The notes: generated by a model from the letters alone, not told the origin. A stretch of 64,000 nt of DNA from Bidens hawaiensis (GCA_021521415.1 JAIQDT010005440.1:175597-239596); one strand, 5' to 3'; numbered from the stretch's first letter, positions 21,589 to 32,439 are shown. Translations and numbers: made by a program.

Positions 21589-24500
21589 TTACTCGGGATT
21601 GATCATCCCGTTTAGCTCAATTAGGTTTTGAAATCTGGATTTATCAAACGCTTTTGTAAACAAGTCAGCAAAATTTTCAAGTGTATCAACTTTTTCGATC
21701 TTTATCAGTTTCTTCTCAGCACAATCCCGTATGAAGTGATGACGAATGTCAATATGCTTAGTTTTACTGTGCTTCACGGGATTGTTAATTACTGAGATGG
21801 CGGCAGTGTTATCAATTAAAATAGGAGTAAGTAAGAAATTCAGACCATAGTCGCGCAATTGTTGCTGAATCCACAAAACCTGAGAGCAGCAGTTGGATGC
21901 TGCCATGTATTCAGCTTCGCATGTTGAAATTGCAACTGATGTCTGTTTCTTGCACTGCCAGGAAACTAATCTTCCTCCAAGAAACTGACAGCCTCCTGTT
22001 GTTGACTTCCGACTCTGATTACATCCACCATAATCAGAATCTGTATATGCCACCAGTTCAACGTCTCCTCCCTTTGGGTACCACAACCCTAGTTTCGGCT
22101 TGCCCTTAAGATACCGCAAAATCCTCTTCACACCTTTCATGTGAGATTCCTTTGGGTTTGCCTGAAAACGAGCACAAAGACAAACAGAAAACATTATATC
22201 GGGCCTAGAAGCAGTTAAATACATTAATGAACCTATTATCGCCCGATACAGAGTAGGGTCCACATCTGCGTCACCATCTGATTCAGCGCCCAATTTGTGA
22301 TTGACGCAGATTGGGGTGTCATATGGAGAACTGTCCTCCATCTTGAATCTCTTCAGCACATCATGAACATACTTTGTTTGATGAATGAACATCCCATCCT
22401 TCTTCTGATCAACCTGCAATCCTAGAAAGAAGGTTAGTTCACCCATAGCACTCATCTCGAATCGTTTCTTCATGACAGCTTCAAAATCCTGACACATGGA
22501 TACTCTTGATGCAGCAAAAATGATATCATCCACGTAGACTTGAACCAGTAGGAAGTCACATCCTTCTCTCTTCACAAACAACGTACTGTCAATCAATCCT
22601 CTTTCAAAACCATTTTCCAGCAAGTAGTCTGATAACGTTGAATACCAGGCACGAGGTGCCTGATGTAACCCATATAACGCCTTGCTCAACCTGTATACGT
22701 GATCCGGAAAGTCTGGGTCAGGAAAACCCGGAGGTTGCTCAACAAACACAACCTCATCAACTTTCCCGTTAAGAAACGCGCTCTTCACATCCAACTGAAA
22801 CACCTTCATCTTTTTAGATGCAGCAAACGCCAAAAACAATCTAATCGCTTCTAACCGGGCAACAGGAGCGAACACCTCATTGTAGTCAATACCCTCTTGC
22901 TGATTAAAACCTTTAACAACCAGCCTCGCCTTATTTCTCACGATAATCCCCTTTTCATCTCTCTTGCACTTGAACACCCATTTCGTGCCTATAGCATGCA
23001 CATTCTTTGGTTTTTCAACCAAAGTCCAAACTTCCATTTTTTCGAACTGAGCCAACTCTTCTTGCATGGCTTCGACCCACGAGCTGTCCTTTAAAGCCAT
23101 TTGATAATTCTTCGGTTCAACTTGGCTTATGAAGCAAGAGTACAAACATTCGTTCATGATACCTGTATCTTTAATGCTTGTATAAACACAGGTGTGCTCA
23201 TTCAAGCTACTTCTGGTTTGTACACTAGAGGACACATCACCTATAACATTCTCCAATGGGTGATCTTTGTGAATTCTCGTGGTCGGAACAGCACCGACAT
23301 GCAAATTGTCTTCCAAGTTTGAAGAGATCTCATCTATGGTAGTTTCAGGCTGAGAGTGAAAAGGATTAATAAACTCATCTTCAGTTGAGGCCGCAGGGGT
23401 ATCGATAGGGTTTGATGTGGAAGGCTGAGATTTTTCTGTCATCTGATGTTGCACTACCTCCTCTTCCTCATCAAATATCATCTTCGTCACTGCTCTTTCG
23501 TCTTCTTCAGAAATTTCCAAAGTAGGTACGTTAAACGACTTAAAAAGTTTAACATAGTCAAACAGCTCAGCAGGTCCATTGCTTGGTTTTGGCGGTTGGT
23601 AACTAGTAATGTCGGTGTTACAAACCACCTCCACCTTGCAAGTTGTCGTATTGAAGACCCGTCTGTTGGGAGTCCCAACAACATAACCGACTAGGATTCC
23701 CTCATCAGCTACTTCACCAAATTTCGAATTAGTCTTCAAAATCGAACAAGGAGACCCAAAAGGTTCAAGACCGCACAAGTTGGGCTTCCTTCCGTGCATA
23801 AGCTCGTAACAAGTTTTTCCAAGTCTCTTAACGGTTAACACCCGATTCAGAACATAGCAGGCTGTAGCAACTGCTTCAGCCCAGAACATCATAGGAAGCT
23901 TTGAGTCTGCCAGCAAAGTTCTGGCTCCTTCAATCAACGTTCGGTTCTTCCTTTCAGCTACTCCGTTCTTTTGTGGAGTATACGGAGCGCTGTATTGATG
24001 CTCAATACCCTTCTGAAGACAAAAGATTTCCATCTCAAAGTTCTTGAACTCTGTCCCATTGTCGCTTCTGATAAATTTAACTGATTTACTCATGACGTTC
24101 TCGACTTTTGTAATTAGATTCTTCACCATCTGAGTCGTCTCGTCTTTCGTTTTCAGAAAATATACCCACGAGTATCGCGAGTAATCATCAGTTATCACCA
24201 AGCAGTAAGAAGTACCGCCTAGACTTTGTACATTCACCGGACCGAAGAGATCCATATGAAGTAGTTCTAGAGTACCAGCAATTGAGTTGATCGTCTTGAT
24301 GAGATGGCTTTTCTTGTGTTGTTTTCCCTTCTTGCACGCTATGCATTTATCTTCAAAGTTGAAACTCTTTAAGGGAACGCCCATCACAAGCCCATTTTTG
24401 ACAATGAAGTTCATCTTACGAAGATGAATATGTCCCATTCTCCTGTGCCATAATTCTGATTCTGATTCGCTTGCCTTTGTCATTAAACAGGATTCTCCGG

Positions 24501-24936
24501 TGGCCATTTCAGTAGACCTCATATCCATCACGTATGTATTCGTTTCACGTGGAGCTTTCATTACTATCCATTCTTCAGGTATATGAAAACCAGGCTTCAA
24601 TACGATCGCTTCATTCTTCGTGAAATGGACAGTGTAATCTTTATCACAAATCTGCGACACACTCAGCAGATTGTGCTTTAATTCCTCCACAAAGTTTACA
24701 TTTTCAAGTGTCATTCTCCCATTCGACACAGTTCCTCTACCGGTAATCCTTCCACCGCTTTCACCAGCAAAACTAACTCTAGCTCCCTGAACAGGTTTTA
24801 AGTCTTGCAACAAGTGTTTGTTGCCTGTCATGTGCCTGGAACAGCCGCTATCTACAATCCAAAGATTGTTGGCAGCCCTGTTCAACTGTTCCTGCACAAT
24901 AAAACAAAGAGTTAGAATCTTGGGACCCAAGACCAA
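21589..24936 (-). CDS. Element C pol polyprotein
   Basis: Copia order is complete and open over about 1115 codons. Aspartic protease WIVDSGCSRHMTG comes first (active Asp near residue 29), then GAG-pre-integrase LWHRRMGH with a zinc finger ending CIACKKGKQ. The integrase core follows, with MDLFGPV (~229), RSDNGTEF (~291) and AERKNRT (~327) as D-D-E. RT has KARLVVKGFNQQEG, QLDVKSAFLNG and YVDD (~800), and RNase H has AYTDSDYGG (~965), STTGG and CEAEY. There is no ATG at the front; the frame opens about 70 bases inside gag in the -1 frame. Expression therefore needs a -1 shift, or splicing at a CTAAC...GTGCAG acceptor at about 24887-24913. Intact. Confidence 0.93.
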   Translation of the reverse strand: MVLGPKILTLCFIVQEQLNRAANNLWIVDSGCSRHMTGNKHLLQDLKPVQGARVSFAGESGGRITGRGTVSNGRMTLENVNFVEELKHNLLSVSQICDKDYTVHFTKNEAIVLKPGFHIPEEWIVMKAPRETNTYVMDMRSTEMATGESCLMTKASESESELWHRRMGHIHLRKMNFIVKNGLVMGVPLKSFNFEDKCIACKKGKQHKKSHLIKTINSIAGTLELLHMDLFGPVNVQSLGGTSYCLVITDDYSRYSWVYFLKTKDETTQMVKNLITKVENVMSKSVKFIRSDNGTEFKNFEMEIFCLQKGIEHQYSAPYTPQKNGVAERKNRTLIEGARTLLADSKLPMMFWAEAVATACYVLNRVLTVKRLGKTCYELMHGRKPNLCGLEPFGSPCSILKTNSKFGEVADEGILVGYVVGTPNRRVFNTTTCKVEVVCNTDITSYQPPKPSNGPAELFDYVKLFKSFNVPTLEISEEDERAVTKMIFDEEEEVVQHQMTEKSQPSTSNPIDTPAASTEDEFINPFHSQPETTIDEISSNLEDNLHVGAVPTTRIHKDHPLENVIGDVSSSVQTRSSLNEHTCVYTSIKDTGIMNECLYSCFISQVEPKNYQMALKDSSWVEAMQEELAQFEKMEVWTLVEKPKNVHAIGTKWVFKCKRDEKGIIVRNKARLVVKGFNQQEGIDYNEVFAPVARLEAIRLFLAFAASKKMKVFQLDVKSAFLNGKVDEVVFVEQPPGFPDPDFPDHVYRLSKALYGLHQAPRAWYSTLSDYLLENGFERGLIDSTLFVKREGCDFLLVQVYVDDIIFAASRVSMCQDFEAVMKKRFEMSAMGELTFFLGLQVDQKKDGMFIHQTKYVHDVLKRFKMEDSSPYDTPICVNHKLGAESDGDADVDPTLYRAIIGSLMYLTASRPDIMFSVCLCARFQANPKESHMKGVKRILRYLKGKPKLGLWYPKGGDVELVAYTDSDYGGCNQSRKSTTGGCQFLGGRLVSWQCKKQTSVAISTCEAEYMAASNCCSQVLWIQQQLRDYGLNFLLTPILIDNTAAISVINNPVKHSKTKHIDIRHHFIRDCAEKKLIKIEKVDTLENFADLFTKAFDKSRFQNLIELNGMINPE

Positions 24937-27536
24937 TTGGTCTTGGATCGATACGTCCCATACCCTGGCTTTCTCAAGTTAGCGTCAGGATAATTTCTGT
25001 AAGTCCTGTTAGGGAATCTCCCTGCAGATTGCGTGTAATGTCTTCCAAACCTTTGAGAAATGAAAGTGTTATATCTTGTGGTTTGGTTGGAAAACTGAGG
25101 TTTGTTTTTATGAAAACTTGAATTCGTTACATTTTGGCATTTTTTAAAGTTTTCATTTTTATCAGTAGCAAAATGACGCTTATACTCAGTTTTATTTGGC
25201 TTCACATCTCTAAATCTCGGTTTCAAAGGGCAATCTGCAACTAGATGTCCTAACTTGTTACATCTAAAGCAACATCGTCTCTCAATTTTCTTGTCAAATG
25301 TTGGCTTGGATGTAGAGGCAGTGTTACCATCCGCTTGTCTCACATAAGGTGGGACGTACGGATTGAGTGGAGAACTCTTTTTAGAAACTTTATTTTTATC
25401 TCCATCGGTGGGTAACCCTACCTTCTCTTTTGTCTGATCAGATTCGGACAACTTATCCGAATCCGATGAGACTGGACTTGAAACAGAAATATTTACACTA
25501 GAAACAGACGAACTCGTTTCGCCACAGCTAACACTTGATTCTACCCTTGAAATCTTAATTGGAGTTGTCTGATTAACCTCGAAATCAACAGATTTCTGAA
25601 CACTCGGATTATATGTATAATTGTGGTTAAAGGGTGGTGGAACTTCGTGATATCCGATTCCTCCCCTCTTTGCAGAGGTACCTGGATCACTCACGAGGTG
25701 ATCAAGGATGGCCGAGGAATTCCTGAACTGCTCAAGTTTGCGGTTCAGTTCCACCACCTTTACCTGGTGGTCAGCAATCTGTTTATCCCGATCAGCAATC
25801 ACTTTAGTTTTTTCCTCCAAAACTTCATAACTAAGATCAATTATTTCAATTTTCTCAGCAAGTTTAATTTTTAAGCTTTGAACGTCTTTTTCACATGCTT
25901 TTATTTTAATTTTATAACTCGTTTCTCTTGCTTTCGTAAAATGGAGATCTTCTTTAATAGTTTTAAAGTCAGCATCTAAATGGACATACTGATCAGTTAT
26001 CGTTTTAAGTTGCTCAGACAAATTCTCACAACTAGTACAAATAGTTTTAGGACTTACCTCGGAGCGATTATCTTTGTCATTTGCCATGAAAGCGGTTTCT
26101 TCTTCATTTGCTTTCTCAATTTCTTCAACCTTCTCACATTCTTCAGCTTCAGACTCAGCCATGTTTGCTTGCTCACCAGAACCACTTGAGCGTTGATTCC
26201 AGTTGTACTCTCCTGCCTCTCTGGTCAACATGGCATTTATCTCTCTGTTAACTCCTGAGTGTTGTGTAGGTCGACCTTGTCCTCGTTCAACCCTCTCATT
26301 TCTGCATTCCTTGGCAAAGTGCCCGTACTGTTGACAATTATAGCACCTTACCTTGGACTTGTCGAACCCGGGCCTACCACCAACAAACTTTCTTCCAGTT
26401 TTGTGCATAAACCGTTTAACACGTCTCACAATCATTGCCATTTGCCATTGCAAATCCATCTCCTCCAGATCATCAGCATCGATCTGGTCGTAGTCCTCAT
26501 CCAGAACAGCAGGGTCCACAATCTTCCCCTGGATGTAGTTTTCATAGGAAGCAATAAATGATGCATAGACTGCAAACTGCTCTTCAGCAGATTTTACACT
26601 CATAGGCATCTTGGAATAATTATTGCTTGAGGCATGTGCAGAAAAACCACTTGAGGACGCTTGAGGCTTTGAAGTACTAGATCCTCCAGCAACGAAACAT
26701 ACATCACCATTCATGTTAACAGAAACATTTCCTTCATGAGGTGAGTCAGGACCTGACTCCCCTTTCGAGTAAAAAGCAGCAGATTCAGGCCTTGAACTTG
26801 AGCCTGAGTTAACCTTAGCACCATACATACCAGGGTCTTGTATCTGATCTGTTGGTGTTTCCTTTCGAACCATATTAAGCTCATAAGTTCTGAGCTTGTT
26901 TACTGCTGTTTCTAGATCATAGGTTGGAAAGTCTCTGTCTTCCCTCATAAGGACGGTGTACATTTCCCACTTCGGTGGGAGAGCATCGAGAAGCTTTTCA
27001 ACGATCTCTTCTTCTCGGTAAGCAATTGAATAATTGCTGAGCTCTGTCATTAGATGATAGTATCTGGTGATAATATCATCCAGTGATTCGTTCTTCAAAA
27101 ATTTGAAGACGGAGAACTGGGTCTTCAAAAGTTTTACCTTCGATGCACGGATACCCACATTCCCCTCGAATCTATTTTCAAGAGCATCCCAAAGCTCTCT
27201 TGCAGAAGTGTACTTTCGGAACGTATGGAGAACCTCTTGAGGAAGTGCCATTGTTATCGCAGCATGGGCCTTGCTTTCGGCCTCGTACATTTTCTTTTCT
27301 TCGTCCTCCATTTTGCTGTACTTCTTAACCACATCGCGACCTTCGTATTGCGCAGTTGGAGGGATATATCCATCCTGGATGCACACCCACATTTTGGCAT
27401 CCTGGTATTTGATGTATTGGATGAATCTGTCCTTCCATGCCACGAAGTCAGTTCCTTTCATCAGCCTCGGGGCCTTAGTGGCAGACCCCGCTTCTACTTC
27501 CATCTTGACCAAATCGGAGATGTTGATCGACGACAT
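24912..27536 (-). CDS. Element C gag (874 aa)
   Basis: The start MSSINISDLVKMEVEAG follows a pyrimidine/CAG-rich leader end. The N-terminal half is the copia gag domain (LMKGTDFVAWKDRF, ARELWDALENRFEG, KLLDALPPKWE). A first zinc knuckle, CYNCQQYGHFAKEC, lies near residue 395. Residues ~505-605 form a long predicted coiled coil (ENLSEQLKTI to VVELNRKLEQF). A second knuckle, CFRCNKLGHLVADC, lies near residue 735, and a Tyr/Asn/Arg-rich tail ends in WSWVPRF. Two knuckles separated by a coiled coil and a length near 870 are Sirevirus-like. It would build the particle and package RNA. Intact. Confidence 0.9.
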   Translation of the reverse strand: MSSINISDLVKMEVEAGSATKAPRLMKGTDFVAWKDRFIQYIKYQDAKMWVCIQDGYIPPTAQYEGRDVVKKYSKMEDEEKKMYEAESKAHAAITMALPQEVLHTFRKYTSARELWDALENRFEGNVGIRASKVKLLKTQFSVFKFLKNESLDDIITRYYHLMTELSNYSIAYREEEIVEKLLDALPPKWEMYTVLMREDRDFPTYDLETAVNKLRTYELNMVRKETPTDQIQDPGMYGAKVNSGSSSRPESAAFYSKGESGPDSPHEGNVSVNMNGDVCFVAGGSSTSKPQASSSGFSAHASSNNYSKMPMSVKSAEEQFAVYASFIASYENYIQGKIVDPAVLDEDYDQIDADDLEEMDLQWQMAMIVRRVKRFMHKTGRKFVGGRPGFDKSKVRCYNCQQYGHFAKECRNERVERGQGRPTQHSGVNREINAMLTREAGEYNWNQRSSGSGEQANMAESEAEECEKVEEIEKANEEETAFMANDKDNRSEVSPKTICTSCENLSEQLKTITDQYVHLDADFKTIKEDLHFTKARETSYKIKIKACEKDVQSLKIKLAEKIEIIDLSYEVLEEKTKVIADRDKQIADHQVKVVELNRKLEQFRNSSAILDHLVSDPGTSAKRGGIGYHEVPPPFNHNYTYNPSVQKSVDFEVNQTTPIKISRVESSVSCGETSSSVSSVNISVSSPVSSDSDKLSESDQTKEKVGLPTDGDKNKVSKKSSPLNPYVPPYVRQADGNTASTSKPTFDKKIERRCCFRCNKLGHLVADCPLKPRFRDVKPNKTEYKRHFATDKNENFKKCQNVTNSSFHKNKPQFSNQTTRYNTFISQRFGRHYTQSAGRFPNRTYRNYPDANLRKPGYGTYRSKTNWSWVPRF
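24919..24946 (-). other. Palindromes at the gag-pol overlap
   Basis: A perfect 20-bp palindrome (24927-24946, CCAAGACCAA plus its complement) overlaps a second hairpin CTTGGG-A-CCCAAG (24919-24931). Both lie inside the ~70-base gag/pol overlap, just before the gag stop. Mutually exclusive hairpins here could affect frameshifting or splicing. No classical slippery heptamer was seen. Confidence 0.6.
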
Positions 27537-27540
27537 CCTT

Positions 27541-28087
27541 GCAAAAACCTGAAAAACCTGGAAAAAACAAAAAAATATTAAAACAGCTCAGTAGGCGAAG
27601 TTAAGAATAACTTCGCTTGAAGGTTAACTTCGCTGAAAAGAGAACTTCGCTGAGATCTTAAATTCGCTTGAATTTGGCGAAGTTAAAAATAACTTCGCTT
27701 AGCTCTGGTGAACTTATGAGTTGAGCGAACTTGGGTATGAAGCGAAGTTGCGGATAACTTCGCTAAGGCGAACTTATGAAGTGAGCGAAGTTGTGGTTAA
27801 CTTCGCTAATCCTTATATCTTCGCCAAAAACCCTAATTCCAGCGACGGCAACTTCGCCTGAAGAATGGTAACTTCGCCCGATGAACGGTAACTTCGCCCG
27901 ATGAACAGGGAAGTTTGTTCAGATCTGTTTTCGTCAATCCAGCAGCTCCCGATCAATGCAAAGGCTTGAAAATGACTGTCAAGCACTAGCAAAACTCAAT
28001 CCCAACAAAAACACGTCCCGCGAATAGGTCAAACGAGACGTTTTCTACACCCGCGTGAAATCCCGAACCTCACAATCGAGCCGATTC
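27541..28087 (-). promoter_or_regulatory. Element C leader with GCGAAGTT array
   Basis: Between the PBS and gag. From about 27593 to 27900 the half-sites GCGAAGTT/AACTTCGC and GCGAACTT/AAGTTCGC occur over a dozen times in both orientations. The last ~50 bases before the ATG are T-rich with CCAG|G, TCAG|G and GCAAGG, resembling a 3' splice region. The ORF3 leader (19480-19790) has the same kind of array and a similar CTGTTCAGAT-like string at its far end. Confidence 0.6.
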
Positions 28088-28099
28088 GCTCTGATACCA
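28088..28099 (-). promoter_or_regulatory. Element C primer-binding site
   Basis: The minus strand reads TGGTATCAGAGC, a perfect match to the 3' end complement of initiator tRNA-Met, two bases from the 5' LTR. Confidence 0.92.
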
Positions 28100-28101
28100 A
28101 T

Positions 28102-28522
28102 TGTAGGTTCCTGGACGGATCGTACACGGGATATCGCTAACAACGCAGGTGCGGAATCCCTGCGCAGGTAGTTACGAGTGTAGAGATAGAATCACACGAG
28201 CAATAAATCAACCACGTTATATTGATAACCGAACACGTGACTCACGGTCACTATTACAGAAAATAACACGTAACACCAATATGAAACACACTGAAACAAA
28301 CCCTAAACGACCAACCCTCAAACTGTTTCAGCGAAACAGTTTTATACACGACAACTTCGCCATTGGCGAAGTTGTCCATAACTTCGCTGATTCAACAAGT
28401 TCGCCATAGCGAACTTGTTGACAACTTCGCGTATTACAAAACAATCATAAACAAAACATAATTACATTACAGACTCGATTACAAATGCTAGACTATGAAC
28501 TACTGACACACATGTACCAACA
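28102..28522 (-). repeat. Element C 5' LTR
   Basis: Identical to 16159-16579. The palindrome pair lies at 28351-28420 and the TATA box at 28340-28346 on the minus strand, which would place the transcript start near 28313. Confidence 0.95.
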
Positions 28523-28527
28523 AAGAC

Positions 28528-29792
28528 CTTACCAGAATCTTGGTAACAGTTTACTTAATCCAAATTTATACACAAACCATGGATCTGTGCAGGATAAGGG
28601 GATATCTCTTGATATAGCCAGGGAGTTACAAAAAATGAAGGACATGATCTCAAGTATCCCCGGGATAATCCGTCCCATAGCTGAAGTCCCGGCGAGCAGT
28701 CACAAACTTTCCAGGTTCACTTGGCCTATATGCGACGTGGAGATCCCCAGGAAATTCCAGACGCCCAACATGAAACTTTATGATGGCACTACGGATCCTG
28801 AGGAGCATGTGGCTCAATACAGGGAAATGATGGAGGTCAACCCTATTCTCGCAGAAATCAAAGAAGCCTGTCTGTGTAAAGGGTTTGGTTCAACGCTAAC
28901 AGGGCCGACCCTCAAATGGTTATTAAGTATTCCTTCCAATACTATCACTTCCTTTGCTTATTTAATTAACTTGTTTAATAATCAATTTTCTTGTAGTAGA
29001 TCTTTTGAGAAAATGACAAGTAATTTATATAGAATTGTTCAGCATAACAATGAATCCCTAAGGGATTACATAATCAGATTTAGCAGGGAAGCTTTGGAAA
29101 TCCCCAAGATGGGACTTAGGAATGATTCTCCTTTCTATGACGACCTCGTCATGACTCCATGCAGGAATCTTGACAAAGTCAGAAACAGGGCATTAAGATA
29201 CATTCGGCTGGAGGATGACAAGAAGGCTCATGGAAACTTGGTTATCCCGAAATACAAGTTTACCAACAGGAAGTCCGACTCTCCACAGAAGTTCTTCAGA
29301 CCGAAGCCTTATTCCAAGCTGGATAATCCCAAGATCAATGTTGTAGAAGAAGACGAAGACGACGAAGAATATCCTAAAATATCTGAATATTGCTTTAACC
29401 TTGATATTGGTGGTATAATTTGTGCCATGAAGGATTTAGGTGACAAGGCCAGATGGCCTAAGAAGAATGAGAAGCCTGGGTCAAACAAAGACAAGTCAAA
29501 ATGGTGTGCATTCCATGAAGACTTTGGCCATCGCACTGATGATTGTATAGCACTTCGGAAGGAAATAGGATACCTTCTCAGCAAAGGACACCTGAAGGAA
29601 CTATTTGGAAAAAACAAGAACAGAAGCCAGGATCCTGTCAAAATACCTGAAAGGGCACCTTCTCCACCACCCGTAGCTAAGGTGGTATCCTTCATCTCGG
29701 GAGGATCTGACATCTGCAGAACCTCGTATTCAGCGGCTAAGAAACGCTCAAGAGAAACAAAAATGGACAACGGACCCGTACTTCCACATTGA
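28528..29792 (+). pseudogene. Element B gag, C-terminal part
   Basis: After the C insertion the frame continues with QKMKDMISSIPGI, FQTPNMKLYDGTTDPEEHVAQY and ALRYIRLEDDKK, and ends with WCAFHEDFGHRTDDCIALRKEI. This is the Cys/His pattern (CxFHxxxGHxTxxC) used in Tat-lineage gag in place of a normal CCHC knuckle. The open frame spans almost 1.3 kb, so decay is mild here, but it is separated from its N-terminus by 12 kb. Confidence 0.85.
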
Positions 29793-30205
29793 CGACTCAA
29801 AAAATCATATCCTTCGATGAGGAGGATAGATGTGACCTTGTGGATCCCAACCATGACGGTTTGGTAATTACTCTATGTATAGCTAACTGTTTTGTGCGCA
29901 GGATACTCGTCGATGGAGGAAGCTCTGTGAACATTATCCAGATGGAGGCCTTGAAGAAAATGGATATCCCAAAAACAGAGATTATCTCGAAATCCTCAGT
30001 TCTTGTCGGATTCAGTGGCAAAACCAAGAACACCTTGGGAGAAATCAAACTTCCAATATATATTGAGGGAACTAACTCCCTACAAAAGTTTTACGTTATT
30101 GACTCTTTATCTTGTTGTAATGTGATTTTAGGTAGGCCCTGGATCCACAACATGAAGGCAGTACCCTCGACCTACCATCAGTGTGTGAAACTCCCAAGTC
30201 CCTAG
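29789..30205 (+). pseudogene. Element B aspartic protease
   Basis: A 138-codon frame overlapping the gag end by a few bases. VRRILVDGGSSVNII carries the protease Asp (DGGSS), and ILGRPWIHNMKAVPSTYHQ is the conserved distal motif. Scattered stops follow between 30206 and 30387 before RT. It would cleave the polyprotein; here it is cut off from RT. Confidence 0.85.
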
Positions 30206-30387
30206 GGAGTCATAAAAATTGAAAGTGATCAACAAGATGCTAAGGAATGTTATGCTGCATCAATGAAGTGGACTACAAAGCCTACTCAAGTATAGCAATT
30301 ACAGCAACAACCAGGGAAGGTCCTGCAGCAAGAGAGCATGATGTAAAGGAAGTATCTTTGGATCCTTAGGATACTGAAGTCAATGTA

Positions 30388-32439
30388 TTGTTAGGAACAA
30401 GTATTCCTGGGGATATCGAGATGGAATTGATATCCTTTCTAAAGAAAAGAGCTTCTACCTTCGCCTGGAAACATGAAGATATGACAGGTATATCTAAATC
30501 TATTATCACTCATAAACTTGGTATAGAAAAATCTTTCAGGCCAGTACATCAAAAGCGACGGAAGTTTGCTCCTGAGAGAAACGCTATCATACAAGAAGAG
30601 GTGCAGAAGCTACTCAAAACCAAGATGATAAGAGAAGTCCAATATCCTAAATGGTTAGCCAATCTAGTTGTTGTCCAAAAGAAAAATGGAAAATGGAGAG
30701 TGTGTGTGGAATTCACAGACCTGAATAAGGCCTGTCTAAAAGACCCATTCCCACTCCCTCACATTGACTTAATGGTGGATGCAACTGCTGGCCACGAACT
30801 GCTAACATTCATGGACGCATCCTCAGGATTTCAACAGATTCAAATGGAACCTTCAGATCAAGAAGACACAGCCTTCATGACTCCCATAGGTATATACTGT
30901 TATACTGCAATGCCTTTTAGACTTAAAAATGCAGGTGCAACATACCAAAGGCTCGTCAACATGATGTTCAAAGATCAACTGGGGGACACGATGGAAGTCT
31001 ACATAGATGACATGGTGGTAAAGTCAAAGAAGGCCAAGGATCATCTGAGAGACTTGGCAACATCATTTAATATCCTGGATGAATACAACATGAAGTTGAA
31101 TCCAGCCAAGTGTCATTTTGGGGTCAAAGCAGGAAAATTCCTGGGATACATGGTCACCAAAAGAGGGATAGAAGCAAGCCCAGAGCAGATCAAGGCTATC
31201 CTGGATATCAAATCACCAAGAAATGTCAAAGATGTCCAAAGATTAACCGGAAGAATAGCTGCTCTCAACAGATTCATCTCAAGATCTTTAGAGAAGTGTA
31301 AAGACTTCTATGATATCCTGAGGAAAAATCAAAAGTTCGAATGGGGAGAGAAGCAAGAAAGGGCATTGGTGTCCCTGAAGGAATACTTATCCTCAGCACT
31401 ACTCCTGATGAAGCTAATTGATGGTGAGCCATTATCACTGTACCTAGCCGTTTTCGGGAGTGCAATCAGTGCTGTCTTGGTCAAGGATCATGAAGGTCAA
31501 CAACATCCGATATATTATGTGAGTAAAAGTCTACTAGATGCTGAATCCAGGTATTCTTATCTTGAAAAATTAATTTTAGCACTTATAATGGCTTCCACTA
31601 AACTTAGACATTATTTTGAAACTCATGCTATACATGTAAAGACTAACTATCCTATTAAGGCTGTTTTGAGAAAACCAGAGATGTCAGGTAGAATGGCAAA
31701 GTGGGTTGTACAACTTTGCGCATATGATATTTTGTATGAACCAAGGACAGCCATCAAGTCTCAAGCACTTGCCGACTTTGTGGCTGATTTTAGCCAGGAT
31801 ATAATCGAAGAAGTTAAAAAAGAAGTTCAGCAATTGGAAGTCAAGGAAAGTTGGACCCTACATACTGACGGTGCCTCCAACATAAGAGGAACTGGTTTAG
31901 GTATCCTGCTAAAATCGCCACAGGGGGACATTATACCTCTATCTATATCTTGTGAATTTCAGACTACTAATAATGAGGCTGAATATGAGGCCTTAATAGC
32001 TGGTTTGCAATTAGCTAAAGATATGAAGGTCAGGTATCTTCAAGTTTATGTTGATTCTTTGTTATTAGCTAACCATTTAAATGGATCTTATGTAGCGAAT
32101 GCAGAGAACTTAGCGAAATATTTAGAAATAGTTAAGCAATTAGCTATGTATTTCGAGACATTTGACATAGTGCAGGTACCAAGAGAAGAAAACACTAAAG
32201 CAGATGCCTTAGCAAACTTGGCATCAGCTCTCAAGATACCAGGAGATGTCAAGATACCTATCGTGCATATCTTGACTCCAGCAACAAAGGAGAACCTTGA
32301 AGTCTTAGAAACTTCAAATCCTAAGGATAATCCATCATCTTGGACCAATCCCATAATACGATATCTTCAGAATAACGAGATCCCAGAAGGAGAAAATCCC
32401 AGAGCATTCCGAATGAAGGTAACCCATTATATATCCTAA
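30388..32439 (+). pseudogene. Element B RT, RNase H and archaeal-type RNase H
   Basis: 683 codons. RT has LANLVVVQKKNGKWR, FTDLNKACLKDPFPLP, FMDASSGFQQI, MPFRLKNAGATYQRL and YIDDMVV (residues 205-208). The first RNase H shows LYLAVFGSA, lacking the usual catalytic Asp, as is known for Tat elements. A second RNase H follows with LHTDGAS (Asp494) and NNEAEYEALIAGL, VYVDSLLLANH and KADALANLAS. This dual RNase H defines the Tat lineage. The frame is open but lacks its proper upstream connection, and integrase is missing. Confidence 0.88.

Larger units (their letters stand above)
16159..28522 (-). mobile_element. Element C: complete Sirevirus-type Ty1/copia
   Basis: A 12,364-bp minus-strand element with identical 421-bp LTRs (no difference seen over the full length), a 5-bp target duplication AAGAC, an iMet PBS and a purine tract next to the 3' LTR. 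Order on its own strand: LTR, leader, gag (874 codons), pol (about 1115 codons, -1 frame), a 2.1-kb spacer, ORF3 (873 codons), LTR. The long gag with a coiled coil and two zinc knuckles, and the extra ORF after pol, are Sirevirus traits. All catalytic motifs are present and open, so the copy is very young and may be able to transpose. The one visible flaw is a one-base frame offset near the ORF3 3' end. Confidence 0.92.

Noticed and set aside
24930..24936. Start codon for pol at 24936
   Set aside because: The codon there is TTG, not ATG; the frame opens inside gag, so an independent start is unlikely.
29309..29854. 181-codon minus-strand frame
   Set aside because: Shadow of element B gag; Ser-rich from the complement of acidic codons.
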